From Camillea tinctor (taxonomy: Eukaryota; Ascomycota; Sordariomycetes; Xylariales; Xylariaceae), in NCBI GenBank assembly GCA_022578605.1, contig MU394099.1, positions 186,391-250,390 on the forward strand: DNA of 64,000 nucleotides, read 5' to 3'. Within the stretch, counting starts at the first letter, position 1. Each line of letters opens with the position of its first letter. Below are positions 24,976 to 36,304 of the stretch, piece after piece. A model generated the notes under the pieces. The model had not been told where the DNA came from. It saw only the letters and a program-made list of their open reading frames with translations, and did not search any database. A program made the translations under genes and the position numbers.

Positions 24976-26303
24976 TCATTCATCTTTGTCAGATTCAGAG
25001 AATTCAACGTCAGAGGGGTCTATGTCGGGTCCATACTCCCTCTCTTTGCTCCTCCACCAACGCATTCTTGGACCCGATCCGAGCGCTCGTTTCCAGGTTG
25101 TACGGTAACGGATCGGGTCTTTAACATCATCCTGAGACTTTGTGAGCGTACTGGGTCCCATTACAACCTCTGAATACCTGAATTTTGATTGACCAGGAAC
25201 TTCAAAATGTACCAGACGGTGGTCTTCACGGATATCATCTAATTTACACAAGGTGGTTGTCGAGTCTGAGGACGTCAGGTATTCGAATATAGGGGCCCAC
25301 GTCCCTGAGACTAAGCGAATGTCGAATAGGAACAGCCGTTCAGGCTGGATAGTCTTCAGGAACTCAAGCAAGTCGCTTCCCGGGACGTACAAGCCACGCA
25401 GACAGCATGCTTGGAGACGTGTAGACTCGGGGTAGTCAGCGGCAGCAATAGGCACCGGGTCATCTTCAGGCGAGATTAAAGTGTTGGATCCCATATCGTA
25501 CCAGTGAATATCGATTTCTTTCAGATTCGGCATCAATGATGACATCTCCAAGAGAGTTCGGAGAAGCAATGTGCCGCGTACGGCATGACTCGAGGTGATT
25601 AGTGAACCGTCTCGTTCTGTCCGACTTCGGCGAGTGTGCGGCGCAGAGAAGGTCGAGGCCAGCCTTTCCAATGATCTATGGAGACCGGTGGCGACGAATC
25701 GCTGACTAAGAGGAAGAAATGCGTTGTATACTAGACCACAAGCTGGAAAGGAGCTAAACAGATGGAGATGTGAAGTGACAGCTAGCCGAGACTTGCATAT
25801 GGCAGTCATAGTGACGTCGAAGGTTTGCTGGGCCGTTTCCCAGGTAATTCTGCGTGGTGGGCGCTCAAATGGCTTAGAGACATCAATGCCATCGTCAGAC
25901 TCGTGGTGGCGTGTGCGCAGGCTCACGCTGAGCCGCAGCGTGTCAAGCCCGGTTTGGGGAGAGCGCTGCTTCAGATTGATGAAAGCCTCGGTTAGAAGAC
26001 GTACATACTCGACTGATTGTTCGTCGGAACCTGGAGTACAGCTGCCAAGAACACCAACTAGAGTGCAGTCGCGGAGGAGGCTAGCCACGCGGTCATGGGC
26101 TGTCATGTATACCATCCTCTCGAGGGGCTCTGGGGCTATCTTATCTCAACATTCTTGCTGGAGAATCTGGGGAGCAGGTGCCGAAAAAGTATGTTTGCAA
26201 GAGTGTCACATGTGAGTCGAAGGTTGAGAATGTCCTTGAAGACCAGGTAAGACGCAATATGGTCGACTAGCTGGACGGGGAGAACCTGGAGAGATGGCTT
26301 CAT
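24976..26303 (-). pseudogene. F-box protein with a one-base frameshift
   Basis: Reading from ATG 26303, the first 55 codons encode an F-box (LPVQLVDHIASYLVFKDILN, then LRLTCDTLANILFRHLLPRF) and stop at TAG 26136-26138. The rest of the protein is open one frame over, from PEPLERMVYM (about 26127) to the stop at 24976, about 380 residues of variable sequence with an acidic tail. This is the usual fungal F-box design: a short Skp1-binding F-box, then a divergent substrate-recognition part. No intron fits the 15-20 base junction, so a one-base indel near 26140-26150 is the simplest explanation. F-box proteins recruit targets to SCF ubiquitin ligases; the target here is unknown. It could be a recent pseudogene, an assembly error, or a shorter protein starting at ATG 26115 without the F-box. 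Confidence 0.75.
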
Positions 26304-28199
26304 GATGAATATGAATATAACCTGGTGCTGTGCTGGATCTCAAAATCTTGGGTATCCGAGTATATGGGGTAACTGGATTATCTGGGTACTTTGGGTGTCT
26401 GGGGATGTGGGAGGGGAAAAAGGTTGCCAAGATTGAGATGGAGGAGAAGAGGGAAAGAAAGAGAAATAATTGAAGTAGCTCACAAGACCGAAATCTCCTG
26501 GGGAGTACATCGTGAGGAACATGGAGAAAGCAGTGCTATGCTATAAACGCATATCAGCCTGCTTTTCTATACAAATAGAATATATCTAACAAGTTCTAAG
26601 CCACGCAGCACACACAAGGGGAAATAGTAGTACGCAAAAGCCTAAAAAGGTCTGTTCACCACCTTTAATGAGACACTCCCTTTCCCCTCTCCATTGTCAT
26701 TCATTTTGACTCCGTCTCTTTAACACTAATCCGCCACAACCCCAGAAGCATACCTAGAGAAGCAGAGAAACAGCCGATAAAAGCCCTCTGCTATACTCAC
26801 AACACCCGTGATCCCCCTACTCAACAACTCTACCAATACCATTACAAGCACAATGAGCTGAACCGCATCACTCCCTCCTCTTTTCTCTCTTTCCTCCCCC
26901 TTTCCTACAACCCCATAAAAATACCTAGCTTAGCAAAAGACCTTAAGCGCAGAAACGAGGGACTAAATATATCTATGGCGATGTATTTATTCATCGCCTC
27001 GTGGGCCCCTTACATAACCCCCCACCTCTCACTCTCCGAGCCTGTAGCGATATAACTAACAAGCAGATCCTGCTTCATAATCAGAGCGTGGACTTCGTCA
27101 CGTTCAAGTGGGTTGCCTCCTCTCAATAAAAATATGGCTTTCTTCTAGTTCTCTAGGCCTATTTCCTACTCCTAGCTCTACCGTTACCTTTACCCCTATT
27201 CCCCAACCCTACCTCTAGTTACCCCTAACCCCTATTCCCTAACCCCGATTTCCCCTATTTCCCAAATCCACACATCTACGCACACATTTACGCACCCTTA
27301 TACTCTCCCACCCTCTCACCAAAAACCGTAAGGCGTAAAAAACCCCGTCATTTCACATCAACTTCTTATTTCTATCCCACCTCCCTCTATCACCCCCCCC
27401 AAACCTACCCTCCAAACTACATACCCCATCCATCTATATACCCGCACCCGCATACCATTACCGATGGTTATATTACAACACTTCTAAAACCTCTTATCTC
27501 TTATTTATCTTGCTCCCTCTCTCTTCTCTTTCTCCCCCTTCCCCTTCCCCTTCCCCTTCCCCTTCCCCTCCCCCCCTCCACTCTCCCCCTTTTTACCCCC
27601 CGCACCATCAACCATCAACCAACACAAAAATAAAATAAAATGAAAAAGCACGCCTGCAAAAACACGCAACAAGTCAATAATCGTCAAACGTTCAAGATAA
27701 AATTTCATTATTCCACCCTCCCCTTCCCTCTCCGACCAATCCCCTCCTTTCAAAAACCATCCCCTGTCTTCGCTTCTCTTCGTAAAACCCCAACATCAGA
27801 AAATAAAGTGATATATATATACGTGTAATAACCCCCTCTTTCTCCATCAATCCATTATTAATGCCAACAATGATATAACAACGATGAGTCGTATAGTTTT
27901 CCATCGAACCATATTTCTCCCCCCTTTCATATCTTCACCCGCTTTTTATATTCATAACACGAAAAAAACACACGCTTGCCTCCTCTTTCCCGTCCTCCCT
28001 GTTCAGGGAAACAAAAAAATAGTAAATCAAATAAAGAACGCCATACGAAATGCCATCGTAGTCCCCTTCCCCCTCTTTCCTACTCAGAAATTTGCATAGG
28101 AAGAGACCACCCGGTGGTAGTAGTAGACCGTGTTCTGCGGCTCCCGCTCGTTGAAGAGTATGAAGTGTCCGGCGGTGACCTTACGCTCCTCCCAGGCGC
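26304..28199. other. Pyrimidine-rich intergenic region 3' of CHS7
   Basis: The plus strand is strongly C/T-rich, including a (CCCCTT)n array at about 27537-27570 and degenerate CCCTAA-like words at 27210-27250 that loosely resemble telomere repeat units. Frames here are low-complexity. It includes the 3' flank of CHS7 (transcribed leftwards) and the 5' flank of the F-box gene. Confidence 0.4.
27537..27570. repeat. CCCCTT microsatellite
   Basis: About five tandem CCCCTT units in a C/T-rich tract, seen directly in the sequence. Confidence 0.8.
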
Positions 28200-29267
28200 C
28201 TAGTAGTGGGAGGCGCGCTTTCCGCCGGCGCCGGAGGGGGAGTAGTCGTAGGAGCTGGCGCGGCCGCCGTAGTAGGGGTCGTCGGCGTAAACAGTGGCGC
28301 GGCGCTCCTCTTCGGGGAGGAGCTCTTTCACTTCCCAGTTGTTCATGCGCGTGCCGACCGAGAACTCGAGGTCTTCCTTGGTGATGGAGTCCCAGTACTG
28401 CAGGAGGTGGTTAGTAGGAAAGAAAAAAAAAGGTGGAGATGTGATGTAACATACCTTGTACACCATCATGACAGCAAGTAGGTTGCAGGTGGTCGCGAAA
28501 AACAGGCCGTCGACGTAGTGGCTCGTGTGGTTGCAGATGGTGGAGCTGAAAGCGTAGAGAATGACCTGGCCGATGACGAAAAAGAAAATACCAAAGGCGA
28601 TGTCGCCCAAGGGCCAGCGGTCTTCCAGCGTGCGCACGACTAGGAGGATCTGCATGGCGACGTAGATAACGACCTGGACGCCATTCAAAAGGTAGAGCAC
28701 GGCGAACAGCCCGACGGTGTTGGTGGGACCCATGCCGGCCCAGGACATAAAGGTGGCGAGCGAGACAAGGAAGGAGATGACAAAGGCGGCGAGGGAGCAA
28801 AGCCGCAGCATCCATACTGACAGCGGGGTGCCGTCCTCGTACAGCTGGAAGCCGACAAAGCCGTTGATGAGCAGACAGGTGACGAGGGCGGACGAGAGAC
28901 CGGACTGTATGGCAACGAAGTAGGGGTAGGGATCCGAGCCGGGGGGCACGACACCGGCGTCGACGCATAGCGATATGAAGGACAGCAGCATGTAGGTGTA
29001 GAAGAAGGCGAGGATCTCCTTGCGACCAACGGCGGTGAACTTGCCCCGGATGTGCAGGATCATGACGACGGTCATGCCGAGAGCGATGATGTGCATGAAG
29101 CTCGAGGCGCCCTGGAATATGATGGTGTTGGCCAGTTCGATGTTGCGCGCGAAGCAGTCCGTCTCGATGCCGACGCCGCTGGATAAGGAGGTGATGGGAC
29201 CGACGGAAGCGCACAACGGCAGCGGTGCCGTGTGGCATATGTCTGTGAAATCACCAAAACCCCCCAT
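28200..29267 (-). CDS. CHS7: Chitin synthase export chaperone
   Basis: Two exons, 29267-28455 and 28397-28200, are separated by a 57-nt intron (GTATGT...CTAAC...CAG), giving 336 aa. The protein has the N-terminal signature of the Chs7 family (FGDFTDICHTAPLPLC), several hydrophobic segments typical of this polytopic ER protein, and highly conserved stretches such as ARNIELANTIIFQGASSF, CLLINGFVGFQLYEDGTP, ASLGDIAFG-like RWPLGDIAFGIFFFVIGQV and YWDSITKEDLEFSVGTRMNN. In yeast, Chs7 is needed for export of chitin synthase Chs3 from the endoplasmic reticulum, and fungal orthologs serve the same class of enzymes. The C-terminal tail (after ELLPEEERRATVYADD) is Tyr/Ser/Gly-rich and variable. Codon composition is more GC-rich than neighbouring genes, consistent with a core gene. 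The start is the first ATG and matches family length. Confidence 0.95.
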   Translation of the reverse strand: MGGFGDFTDICHTAPLPLCASVGPITSLSSGVGIETDCFARNIELANTIIFQGASSFMHIIALGMTVVMILHIRGKFTAVGRKEILAFFYTYMLLSFISLCVDAGVVPPGSDPYPYFVAIQSGLSSALVTCLLINGFVGFQLYEDGTPLSVWMLRLCSLAAFVISFLVSLATFMSWAGMGPTNTVGLFAVLYLLNGVQVVIYVAMQILLVVRTLEDRWPLGDIAFGIFFFVIGQVILYAFSSTICNHTSHYVDGLFFATTCNLLAVMMVYKVCYITSPPFFFFPTNHLLQYWDSITKEDLEFSVGTRMNNWEVKELLPEEERRATVYADDPYYGGRASSYDYSPSGAGGKRASHY

Positions 29268-31638
29268 TCTGGATACTCTTTTTCTTTTAATTTAATTTCT
29301 CCCTTCTCTTCTTTTCTCTATAGTTTGGCGAACGTAGCGCGACTTCAGGATGTTATCGTCGATGGTCGATGGGATGAACAAGGCGAGCGAGCGACTATGT
29401 TTCTGGGGTGTTGAAAAGCGATTGCGAACAACGACGACGACGATGACGATGACGACGGCTCGAGTTCTCCCGTACTCGAGGTAGGAAACGAGAGAGAAAG
29501 AAGAACACCAACAATAACAACGAAAGTAGTAGACAATCGATAATAGTAGTGGTAGGAGTAGGGAGTAAGAGTAGTATGATGGGTGATGATGATGATGATG
29601 ATGATGGTAGTAAAAAGGTGTATAATATTTTTTGATTAGTATATTACTTTTTCACTTCTCGGAATGGGAACGAATGACAAAAACTATCAACCCCCTCCAG
29701 TGTTTTACTTTATGGCATCACTTGGGGAATATGCGAGTGGCAGGCCAAGCTTGCCGTTTTTGGGTGGGCTGGGGAATAAAAGTCCACTGAATAGGGATGG
29801 CTGGGGGGGGAGTGTAAAAAGAAGGGGGGGAAGAAACAAGAAACAAGGAAAAAAAAAAAGAAAGTTGACGATAAAATCGCTTGTTTTGGTTGCTATGGAA
29901 AAAAAAGGGTGGGAAGAGAGAGAGAGAGAGTGAGAGTAAAGAGAAAGTGAGCGACAGAGAGAAAATCAAGTTTAGCGCCCGCTTCGGCAAAACATACGCT
30001 AAACCTACTTTTGCGTACCTAAGTACCAAGAATGCAAGTGGTCTGTGCTTCTCTTTTCTTTATGTAATCCTCCTGATCCTCCCCACTGAGTTCGTGTTCA
30101 GCTTGGGGCCCACTTTGATCGCTGCACCTTTCCCCTTCTTTGATCCAAACACGATCCACCCCACTTCATTAAACTCTGCACTAGTTTTCTTCAAGTTAGT
30201 CAAAGTTCCCCTAGGTCAGACCCCAAACTCTCTGTATTACGCCATACATATTCTATCGGGACCTCAGTGGACTTGACTTTGGCTGGGCTGAGTAAGAATG
30301 TAAGATGCATTTCTCTTGACTACCTAAGGAATACATCTTATCTTTTCTTCTCTTCCCGTTATCGTCGGTCCCTATCATCTGCAATACTCTCATCTTCAAC
30401 TTACATGCAGGTAATGCAAAAACAACTTAATCCTTACATGCGTACGGAGTAACGTGCATCTTTCCCCATACCTACCAAAAGTGGCCTTTGACGCGCTCCA
30501 CCAATGTTGATCGTCTTGTCGATCTCAAACCATTAATTTATATGCATCAATTACCCGTCGCAAAAAACACTAGGCCGTCTGTCTCATGATAAAACTACAC
30601 ACTTGAGAGAACTCTATGCTCACATCTTAGAACTTATAAATTGAATCAAGCCGATTTCAAGCATCGTTCGCCTTCACATCTCTAGTTCACTGGGTGGCGC
30701 AACCGTCGTCTTCTCATACAAGTTTGTTATGTAGGTCGGGAGCTTGCGGCAAATAGGTTACCTACTTCTTTACTCCACCAGACCCTTTTTCATACATTTT
30801 CTTACACATCACAGTTCATGTCTACCCCAACTTCGCGGAATATTGCATGTCCGGATACGGCATCTCAAAGTGAAACCTTTCCACGATTTATAAGACAGCC
30901 AGCCCATTATACCAAGACATCGTCTATTTCGATACAGAGGTTTAATTCTTTACTTCCCAAAGTGAGTAGATTAGACAATAGGTAATCTCGAAGAACACTC
31001 AGTAGACCATACATTTGTTCAAGCATGAGCTGCCATCTCGACATGACCTATCACCTCCCGAGCAACACACTACAGTTTGAGGACGATCACTGTACAGAGC
31101 CAATCCAATTCGATGCTCCACGCCTCCGCCTCATCCCCTCTTTCACAACCAGAATGGCTGCACACCATCTCTCACTCTCCCTCCACAATAGCCGGGGGTC
31201 ATTGGGAAGCATACATAGTATCAAGCACCTGTCTCTCCCAATGACAGACCGCGGAAACACCCAAGGCGCGTTTCCGTCATCCTGATGATCCCATAGCCGG
31301 CATTAGCCAATTGGGCGGCTTGCACCTTATACACGGTCGATCAATCAATATATCGTGGGGATGAGACTCGACTTGCTTTGCATCCGCTGATATCATGGTG
31401 AGGGGTCGAACCCCGAATCCTGACTAATTGGTATTGCACGGTTGGAGGGGGACCCTCACATATATGAGGTGGCGAGTTCTCTCTCCTCTCTCTCCTTTTT
31501 GACGATAGCTCTCTTGTGTTTCTCCTCTCTTGTTGTGCGTGCTCTTAAGTCCGAAGGAAATATCAAGTGATTACCTATATATTGGAAGGTATACCCATAC
31601 GTAACCTCATATAATAAAACTCCTTTTAATCAAGCACA
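29268..31638. other. Intergenic region upstream of CHS7
   Basis: It contains purine-rich tracts on the plus strand (a (GAT)n run at about 29583-29606, a (GA)n run at about 29917-29930, and G/A-rich 29800-29960). These lie in the divergent upstream region between CHS7 and the small gene at 31639 and probably include the CHS7 5' leader and promoter. Frames here are low-complexity and none is supported. A CT-rich stretch with TATATGAGGTGG near 31460-31500 looks LTR-like but has no second copy in the window. Confidence 0.4.
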
Positions 31639-32130
31639 ATGTCCAAAATATATCTCGCTGCCAAGGAAAAGTACCAGGCCGTCATCGACGACGCCGGGAG
31701 GGGCGACTACGTGTGTAAGTACTCGTGCTATGATACGATCCATCCATCCATCTCCGAAGAACTCCTATAAGCAAACCATCAACCACCGTCCCCTATCTGC
31801 GTAACCCATCAACCCATCTTCCACGACTTCTCCTTTGTCTCTTACTCCATTCTTTAGTCTCACTGTATTTCACTACGTAACTCTTTGCACATATATATAT
31901 ATATATATACCTATACCTATATTTGAAGACCCAAAAAAAACAATAGCACTGACAAGCGAGTGCCACAAGGCCGCACCAACCGCATCGGCGCCACCCGCAT
32001 CCCCTCCAAGGGCGAGTGCCACATGATCAACCGCGTCGACCACCCCGAGCGCCGCCGCAGCAGCACGGGGAGCAGCACCGGAGGCATGTCCGAGAGGATC
32101 CGGAATATGCTGAATAGGCCGGCGTACTAG
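31639..32130 (+). CDS. Small two-exon hypothetical protein (85 aa)
   Basis: Exon 1 (31639-31712) encodes MSKIYLAAKEKYQAVIDDAG, then RGDYV. Exon 2 (31947-32130) encodes a basic, Ser-rich tail with GRTNRIGATRIPSKGECH and ends SERIRNMLNRPAY. They join in phase 2 across a 234-nt intron carrying a (TA)n run. The donor GTGTAAG at 31713 keeps the exon 2 frame open to 32130. The stronger-looking donor GTAAGT two bases on would give a different tail ending near 32026. The GC-rich, codon-like composition favours the first. It looks like a small soluble helical protein with a disordered tail. Function is unknown. Confidence 0.65.
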
Positions 32131-32539
32131 GGGGGTGAACTTCACTACCTAGGTTAGCCCTTATTTCTGTGGAAAGGGGGTAGGACAGGGGCAGGTAGGA
32201 GGACAGGATACGGCAGATTGGAATAAATACCGGGATTGGGATTGGGATTAGGATTGGGCATGACGTTATGAATTTTCTCTTTTTTTTTATACGAAATTTG
32301 CATGTTTGGATTATTTATACCGGGTAATTATTGGGAATTCTTTCGTGGGATGGTGTCCAGTGATATGGATTGAGGTTGATCTTGGCTTCGGACATGGAAG
32401 TCAGATAGGGGTCGGAATAGGGGTACGGATAGGGATAGGGAAACTTGAATACCCAATAGTAGTTCTTGCTGTCTACTTCTATCACGTCGTGCCACATCAT
32501 ATCAGGGAACATGTTAAGCGCTCGCCTCGTTCTCGCGGC
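32131..32539. other. Short intergenic stretch
   Basis: It contains a G/A/T-rich run of GGGATTGGGATTAGG-type words (about 32230-32260) and of GGGATAGGG-type words (about 32405-32440). No gene is supported. Confidence 0.4.
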
Positions 32540-33330
32540 TTCTCAAGGTAATCAATAATTGGTTCCGCTAGTTTCCTTAGTGTAATGCAGCGTAGACGGA
32601 GGAGGACAGCTCGGATATCTGGCCGGCTTGATGGATCGATAGCGAGCATATCTCGAATCAGAGCCACTAGCTCTTCCTCTGCAGCTGTGCGCCCTTCATC
32701 CTTGGATAACTAGTCTTCTACTCCTAGATTAAAATTCCCGCATTTATGAAAGGACTCGAGGAGAATCGACCCTCCCTCTTTGGGTTTGTATATGAGCTGG
32801 CGCTTTTGTTTGAACTCGTCAATTTCCTGTGGACCGCCCTTCATGTAGGCAAGGATGAAAAGACCATATGTCGCTAGCGGGACCAATGTTGCACTTCTCA
32901 GACGTGCTATAATCTTTTTTTTTCCGGGGCATCGAAGTATAGATCGCGGTCCTCGGCCAGCTGCTGAAGCTCCTCAGCCGACTGAGCTGATCTCGCAAGA
33001 CCAGAATCGGCAAGAATGAATCTATTACCATGAACGAGAATGTTTCGCGGCTTGAGACCATGGTGACATCCTAACAATTCCACTTTTAGGTCGTCGTTGC
33101 TATAGTAATGCAGCTGCTTAAGAGCCGATGCGAGTCCACAGGTTGCCAGTCCAGTTATCTTCCTGGGCCACTCGTTCGGCAACAGGCAAGTCTACTCCTC
33201 TGCTCAGTGATTCCAGTTAAAAAGCTCAAGCACAACGGGCTGTCCGGGAAGCCTGTGATCACGGATAAATAAGGACGAGAGTGGTCCATGTGTAATTGGC
33301 ATGTATTGTTCAGGATCCAGCAACTGTGAC
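32540..33330 (-). pseudogene. Protein kinase pseudogene fragment
   Basis: Minus-strand pieces in different frames line up in kinase order: PITHGPLSSLFIRDH, then ITGLATCGLASALKQLH, then the catalytic region CHHGLKPRNILV, then FILADSGLARSA (DSG in place of DFG), then APEKK, GPASDIWSF, ILAYMKGGPQE and the late lobe LVALIRDMLAIDPSRRPDIR. The pieces are split by stops (for example TAG near 32712 and others near 33190) and frameshifts. The N-terminal lobe is missing upstream of about 33330. The motifs differ from the three kinases on the left side (HHGLKPRN against HGDIKPDN), so this is a separate lineage. The catalytic Asp and DFG Phe are both altered. Confidence 0.7.
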
Positions 33331-35821
33331 TGTGACTGTAAGCTAAGGTAACTATATATATGTGGACTGAGCCACAGTACCAGCCCCAGTGGCCCTACTG
33401 CGCCACAAACCACAACGTACTCGTAGCAGCTACCCAGCCACATCCAATATGGGCTCAGCCCATGTGGCTAAAGGGGTATATAGACCCACACCTCCCACAC
33501 CATTAGCTAGTGAACACTTAAACCAATACATCTCCAGTTCCCATTCTATTTCTGTAGCAATATCTAGGCGATGTCTGTGTGTGTATGGATAGAACGGGGA
33601 GCTGACTAGTAGTCAGACGTATCTGACGTCTTGTCTCCTGGTCGCGTAGATGGCGAACAGCGGGCACTTCATATTCCCTCTCTCCAACAGTGGTATCAGC
33701 TCATCTCTATCTACCCTGGTATCGCTTCCTAGCCTCATCAACGGCCTTTCCTCTAAGACATTATTATTGTTGTTGGTTTATGGACGTAGGTTGGGCCAGG
33801 GTGAATGGCACGCCAGCCTGTCAGAGATTTGCTGCATCTTGTGGCCTAGGGGTTACGTGTTAGATATACTATGAAGTATGACGACTTGATAATACGCACG
33901 GCTTTTGCATCCCGCAACCGCTAACCGGTGCAGCGCCTTCGGCCTCTGAACCTTCTCCTCGGATCCGTCCGCTTCCCATGTTCTCCCAAGATGGAAGGAT
34001 GTCTTCTCGTCCCCATTCGTGTCCCGGAAGAATCCATGGGCCTCCTTCTCTAACTAGGCGTGCGCCATTGCGGAATACCTAGTACGCAAACTCTGGAAGA
34101 ATGTCGATGATTAGCCTCAACAAACTATGAAGATTGTTACGCGGGAAGACTGTGATCTCCATGGGGAGTGGCTTACTCTGTGTATGTGGGATAGATTAGA
34201 GGTCCTTCGACATGATCCTCACCTCGTACAGAAGTACCTGGTGGATCCACCACTACCTCCATCATTACAAGTGTGTACAAACATAGGTGAAGAGCCTATG
34301 CAGTTGAATTATCCCCAGCCCCCAAACCCAGGCAAGATTGGATAACGTGGGATATCATCATGGGATTCTGATGAACCGCGATGTGTTGGAGGGGAAGAAT
34401 GTATTAGGAAAACGGTATTCTGGCTAACTGTGTCCGCAGGGCGCACTGTGTCACCGTTTGGAATGGCTAGTGAGGTGCTTCCCAGTCAGCTGCAACCTCG
34501 TGCACTAGGAAGATCTAAGAATGGCCATGTACACGAACCACCCGTAGTTCTGGGCATGGTGGCATAGCTTCTCTCTCCTTTTATCCTCCAGACTTCGAGT
34601 TCACTGGACCAGACGTAAAGAAAGGAGGTAAGAGAGAGGAATAGATCCAGGATGACATTTAAGCTGGAAGTATCAGAGCGGAGAAAGGGTCGGGGTTGGG
34701 GATGGGGGTAAGGATGGGGTCTTAATGCTGCAGCTCTACACGCGCTGACTAGGTGAGTAGGACATCATCCTGGGGTCTTAGGTGCTTCGGCATAGTATCG
34801 AGGGCTTCTTTGGTGTACCTAGTTGCCTTGATATTTTTGATGTTCGGATGTAGGTGCTCCCAGGGCCTCGGGCGACGGTCATCGGGAGTGAAGATGTCGT
34901 TCGGTATCTCGTTGCTGCTCGCTATCCTCCTTCGTCTTGCCAACGGCGATCAAATAGGGCAGGGAAGGTGCCCGTTCCCATAGCTTCTAGTGCTCGGTTG
35001 AAGTGTTCGTACGCTTCGTTGATGTATCACCCACCACATATCATGACAAACACCACGAAGTCGTCCAAACTACAAAGCTAATGGCTTTCCGTCAATGTAA
35101 TTCCATGCCATTCCCTTTGCCGACAACACCGGTCCCGAAAACCACCAAATCGCCAAAGGTTGATTCGTCTGATGCAGCCCTTGCGCGACCCAATCTAGAA
35201 TGGAGACCTGGGGACCTGGAGATTTGGCTGGGTCTCCGGGTGTTGGTTTACGGGCGGTCGGCATGGCCACAACCATCCTCACCTACTTTCTGGTGATCAG
35301 TCCACGCGTCTACTGCAGCAGCCGGAGGATGACCTCTTAACCGCTTTGAGGGTCACGAGATGCAACAAATCCTCATGGTGCACAACTAGATCCTTGAGGA
35401 CTACCGCGACTTGGTGAACCAGTTCGAAGATAGCTTCTTTCTTGAAGTTAAGCAGGCCGCAGAAGCCTGCAAAGACTGCACCTGGTGAAAGTGCACTTTA
35501 GGCATACTTCCGCTGCCGTCATCGATCACGTCGTTGCTACCGACTTCATTATTGGGGACGTCCCCACGAGGGATTCACCCCGGCGGAGCCGCCAGCGTGG
35601 TCACAAACACTCTACCATATTTTCTGCCCGTGTTGTTCTGCCACGGATTGGCGGTCGTGGGCCTTAACTTTGAACGCTACACGAACGAAGCGCTCGCCGC
35701 CTCTGTACCGAACTTTGACCTGGCACTGTGCGCGCGCCTCTGCAAGGTGTTTTCCTTACGATTCAGCACCTAGCGCTAACAAACGAGTATCTATTGAGAG
35801 GGGGTTAGGGCCCGTGCCAAA
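33331..35821. other. Degenerate region, no intact gene
   Basis: The part at 33359-33650 is LTR-like: GTGGACTGAGCCACAG hairpin, a TGGGCTCAGCCCA palindrome and GGTATATAGACCC, which resembles a TATA box. No second copy or target duplication was found. From 33.9 to 35.8 kb the composition is coding-like (GC-richer, with frames such as 34127-34345 plus, 34749-34943 minus and 35070-35282 minus). Stops break every frame and no family was recognised. This is probably a decayed gene or transposon interior. Confidence 0.35.
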
Positions 35822-36304
35822 TCATACGAGTCTTTGGCAAAGCCTAGAAAGGGGGCCGTACCTTAACAGTTCGGAATATGCCTCGCGTAAGGAGGCCGTT
35901 GCCGTATGGATCGAAGTCGTCTGCTGGAATGTATCCGAGATTTTTCCAGCTATGCACCAAATGTGTGAGAAAACTGTGCATGTTCCCAGCATAGTGTTTA
36001 GGACCACATGCTCCCGAGATAGTTGTTGCGGATATAGTACTTCCACATACCCTGAGAAGGTGGTGTTGCTGCTGAGGTAATCCTTGGTGGCAATGACTAT
36101 GAAAAAGAGGGCCAGCCAACAAGAGAAGATTTTCATATCTTGTGGAAGAGAGATGCTGCCTTCCGTGACGAGGACGGCCTTCTGAAACGTAATGTCTCGC
36201 TTGCTCGGGTTCTCGGGCAAAGCTTGGATTTGATCAGCAAGATGAAGGGTGATGTTGCGTCCTGGAGGGTGTAATAACACATATGATACGGCATTGACAA
36301 TCAA
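35822..36304 (-). CDS. Hypothetical protein, possibly truncated (160 aa)
   Basis: An uninterrupted frame runs from ATG 36304. It has a hydrophobic segment (FSCWLALFFIVIA, residues about 60-72), a Ser/Thr/aromatic middle (YLSSNTTFSGYVEVLYP) and a helical C-terminal part (SLREAYSELLRYGPL). No known domain was recognised. The opposite strand is also open for 136 codons, but the minus frame has a real ATG and more protein-like composition. Because the DNA downstream is degenerate, this may be the 5' part of a broken gene. Low confidence. Confidence 0.3.
   Translation of the reverse strand: MIVNAVSYVLLHPPGRNITLHLADQIQALPENPSKRDITFQKAVLVTEGSISLPQDMKIFSCWLALFFIVIATKDYLSSNTTFSGYVEVLYPQQLSREHVVLNTMLGTCTVFSHIWCIAGKISDTFQQTTSIHTATASLREAYSELLRYGPLSRLCQRLV

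Noticed and set aside
28411..29238. 275-codon minus frame overlapping CHS7
   Set aside because: It is the out-of-frame shadow of CHS7, Arg/His-rich as expected for a shifted GC-rich gene.
31358..31430. tRNA-like T-arm (GGGGTCGAACCCC)
   Set aside because: The loop is too short for a normal T arm, and no matching acceptor, D or anticodon stems could be drawn around it.
33359..35800. Retrotransposon with 5' LTR and decayed interior
   Set aside because: No second LTR, no target duplication and no reverse transcriptase or integrase motif could be found.
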